A DNA stretch of 15,370 nt. It comes from Patescibacteria group bacterium (GTDB taxonomy: Bacteria > Patescibacteriota > JACMRA01). The DNA lies in the NCBI GenBank assembly GCA_029935375.1, contig JAOZKL010000002.1, forward strand, positions 13,643 through 29,012, written 5' to 3'. The notes under the pieces were generated by a model. The model ran no database searches. It was not told where the DNA came from and saw only the letters and a list, made by a program, of their open reading frames with translations. The position numbers were made by a program, and so were the translations under genes. Within the stretch, counting starts at the first letter, position 1. Each line of letters opens with the position of its first letter. This document shows, one piece after another, positions 14,187 through 15,370 of this stretch.

Positions 14187-14969
14187 ATGGGTACTATAAT
14201 TTCTGTTGTTAATCAAAAAGGTGGTGTTGGCAAAACAACATCATCAGTCAATATTGCAGCAGCAATGGCAAAGTTTGGTTTGAAAACCTTATTGATAGAT
14301 TTTGACCCACAGGGGCATTCTACAGAGCACCTAAATGTTACAAAAACTGGCTCTGATACAGTATTGGAAGCAATAAAGGGTCAGCCAGTAAAGTCTTGTA
14401 TAGTCCCAAGTTATCTCAAAAATCTCTGGGTACTGCCATCAGATCTTAGGTTAGGGGAGTTCAATCAAGACTCACCAGAAGGCAGGCAATTTGCACTCAA
14501 AAAAGCTCTTGGTGAAGATGTTGTAGATAGTTTTGATATGATACTGATAGATTGTCAGCCATCTCTTTCTTTGCTTACATTAAATGCATTAACAGCTAGT
14601 AATTATGTTATTTTACCAGTTCAAGCAGAGTTTTTTGCCCTTGATGGGCTTAGTCAGTTAATAGTTACCCTCAAAGAAGTTCGTGCAAAATTACATCCAA
14701 AATTAGCTGTTCTTGGTGTTGTTATCACAATGTATGACAGGAGGAACAACCTCAGTGGAGAGATTCATAGTGAGTTGGAAAAATCCTTTGGTGAAGATTT
14801 ATTTAAAACTACTATTCCAAGAAGTGTTCGTTTAGCAGAGGCTCCATCATTTGGCAAATCGATATTTGATTACGATAAAGATAGCGCTGGTGCAAAGGCA
14901 TATTCAGAGCTTACAGAGGAGCTTTTGGTTAAACTGGGTTATTACGAAGAAGAGCAAAACGACAAATAA
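14187..14969 (+). CDS. parA: ParA/Soj-family partition ATPase
   Basis: A 260-residue ATPase of the ParA/MinD superfamily, which positions chromosomes, plasmids or protein complexes through ATP-dependent DNA or surface binding. The deviant Walker A motif is KGGVGKTT (11-18), with the signature Lys11 and Lys16. The A' motif is LLIDFDPQGHST (35-46). The Walker B region is MILIDCQPSLSLLTLNAL, where the usual CPPS reads CQPS. AEFFALDGLSQL and the PRSVRLAEAPSFGKSI segment near the end are typical of Soj-like proteins. The protein starts directly with the P-loop strand and has no N-terminal DNA-binding domain, so it is the small Soj type. No parB or parS is recognisable in the window; the next gene is unrelated. 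A plasmid or chromosomal role cannot be told apart from the sequence, but the neighbouring ileS favours the chromosome. Confidence 0.92.
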   Translation: MGTIISVVNQKGGVGKTTSSVNIAAAMAKFGLKTLLIDFDPQGHSTEHLNVTKTGSDTVLEAIKGQPVKSCIVPSYLKNLWVLPSDLRLGEFNQDSPEGRQFALKKALGEDVVDSFDMILIDCQPSLSLLTLNALTASNYVILPVQAEFFALDGLSQLIVTLKEVRAKLHPKLAVLGVVITMYDRRNNLSGEIHSELEKSFGEDLFKTTIPRSVRLAEAPSFGKSIFDYDKDSAGAKAYSELTEELLVKLGYYEEEQNDK

Positions 14970-14978
14970 TTTCCCCTC

Positions 14979-15007
14979 TTGACCGTATTTTACTTTTTTG
15001 TCATACT
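14979..15007 (+). promoter_or_regulatory. Promoter of the last gene
   Basis: TTGACC (14979-14984), a 17-bp spacer and CATACT (15002-15007, 4 of 6). The ATG is 36 bp from the start of the -35, so the transcript would begin at or next to the start codon. Confidence 0.4.
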
Positions 15008-15014
15008 ATTGTAT

Positions 15015-15370
15015 ATGAACAAGTCGGATAAACTGTTGAGCATTTATTTTGAGCTTCCAAAGAAGTTTAATTTAAAACACTTTGAATATTTAAAGTGGCA
15101 AGACTGGTCTGATTCCGAACTCTTGGTTATTGCATCTGATTCTGAACTAGACGAATTCAAAAAAGAATATGGACAGTTGCAAAATATTAGATTTTTTTCT
15201 ATCAATGCAGGTCAAGATAAAGATATATTAGACAAAGCCAATGGATCTTACACAACATGGTTAACTAAAGAAGAGGTTTGGACTGCAGATTTTTTGACTC
15301 AAGCAAGAGCATTTTTATCCAAACACAAAAACAATCCAAAGCTACAAGTTCTTTATGGTATCGGCTTTGT
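15015..15370 (+). CDS. Partial gene, possibly a divergent family 2 glycosyltransferase
   Basis: The frame is open from ATG 15015 to the window edge (118 codons) and the gene continues beyond. The pattern recalls a GT-A fold family 2 glycosyltransferase: LLVIASDSELDEF (36-48) stands where VDDGSTDGT is usual; IRFFSINAGQDKDILDKANG (58-77) stands where the arN.gi..a.G segment is usual; and WLTKEEVWTADFLTQARAFL (82-101) stands where the LDxDD..w.pdfL..q...l segment is usual. The acidic DxD metal site reads TKEE, so activity is uncertain. Such enzymes transfer sugars to envelope polymers. The assignment rests on spacing of weak similarities and is tentative. No signal peptide or Shine-Dalgarno sequence. 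Confidence 0.6.
   Translation, partial: MNKSDKLLSIYFELPKKFNLKHFEYLKWQDWSDSELLVIASDSELDEFKKEYGQLQNIRFFSINAGQDKDILDKANGSYTTWLTKEEVWTADFLTQARAFLSKHKNNPKLQVLYGIGF

Noticed and set aside
47..14969. UGA read as glycine or tryptophan, as in some related lineages
   Set aside because: No recognised gene contains in-frame TGA, and all are full length under the standard code.

Overview
The window is low-GC DNA. It holds intact housekeeping genes and a block of phage-tail-fibre-like or surface-adhesin genes. It resembles a chromosome from a streamlined, uncultured bacterium of the Patescibacteria (CPR) type. That placement is an inference from the low GC, the lack of Shine-Dalgarno sequences in front of any gene, the unlinked 5S rRNA, the oversized zinc-less IleRS and the many single-gene transcription units. 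No taxonomic marker here settles it.

Layout, left to right. (1) 1-1163: an unrecognised minus-strand gene (47-682). Its apparent promoter carries a run of eight G in the -35/-10 spacer. The gene is flanked by inverted copies of a palindromic repeat, then by more palindromes and a short 20/22-bp tandem array. (2) 1164-4735: three cell-envelope or stress genes, namely a YibE/F-type multipass membrane protein, Lgt (lipoprotein diacylglyceryl transferase) and, on the minus strand, an HD-domain protein of the RelA/SpoT hydrolase type. (3) 4736-5295: a gene-free stretch that appears to encode a structured RNA with a rod-like fold, a second hairpin ending in a U-tract, and then an isolated 5S rRNA gene with its own promoter and terminator. 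(4) 5378-9519: three collinear genes for beta-rich, repeat-built proteins (phage-like N-terminal segments, Fn3-like domains, six kelch-like repeats, seven FG-GAP repeats). Each is interrupted once: by an in-frame TAG, by another in-frame TAG, and by a +1 frameshift. (5) 9520-15370: a 257-bp spacer with three 10-bp direct repeats, a 1217-residue isoleucyl-tRNA synthetase, an unknown helical protein, a ParA/Soj ATPase, and the start of a divergent glycosyltransferase-like gene that runs off the edge.

How it works together. Most plus-strand genes have their own TTGACA-type promoter about 36-55 bp before the start codon. Calibrated on the 5S promoter, this predicts leaderless or very short-leader mRNAs. 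The housekeeping genes look functionally independent. The three repeat-protein genes look like one functional unit, such as tail fibres or host-contact adhesins, that is decaying, phase-variable or dependent on amber readthrough. Every gene ends in TAA or TAG and none in TGA. No tRNA, CRISPR array, transposase or integrase was seen.
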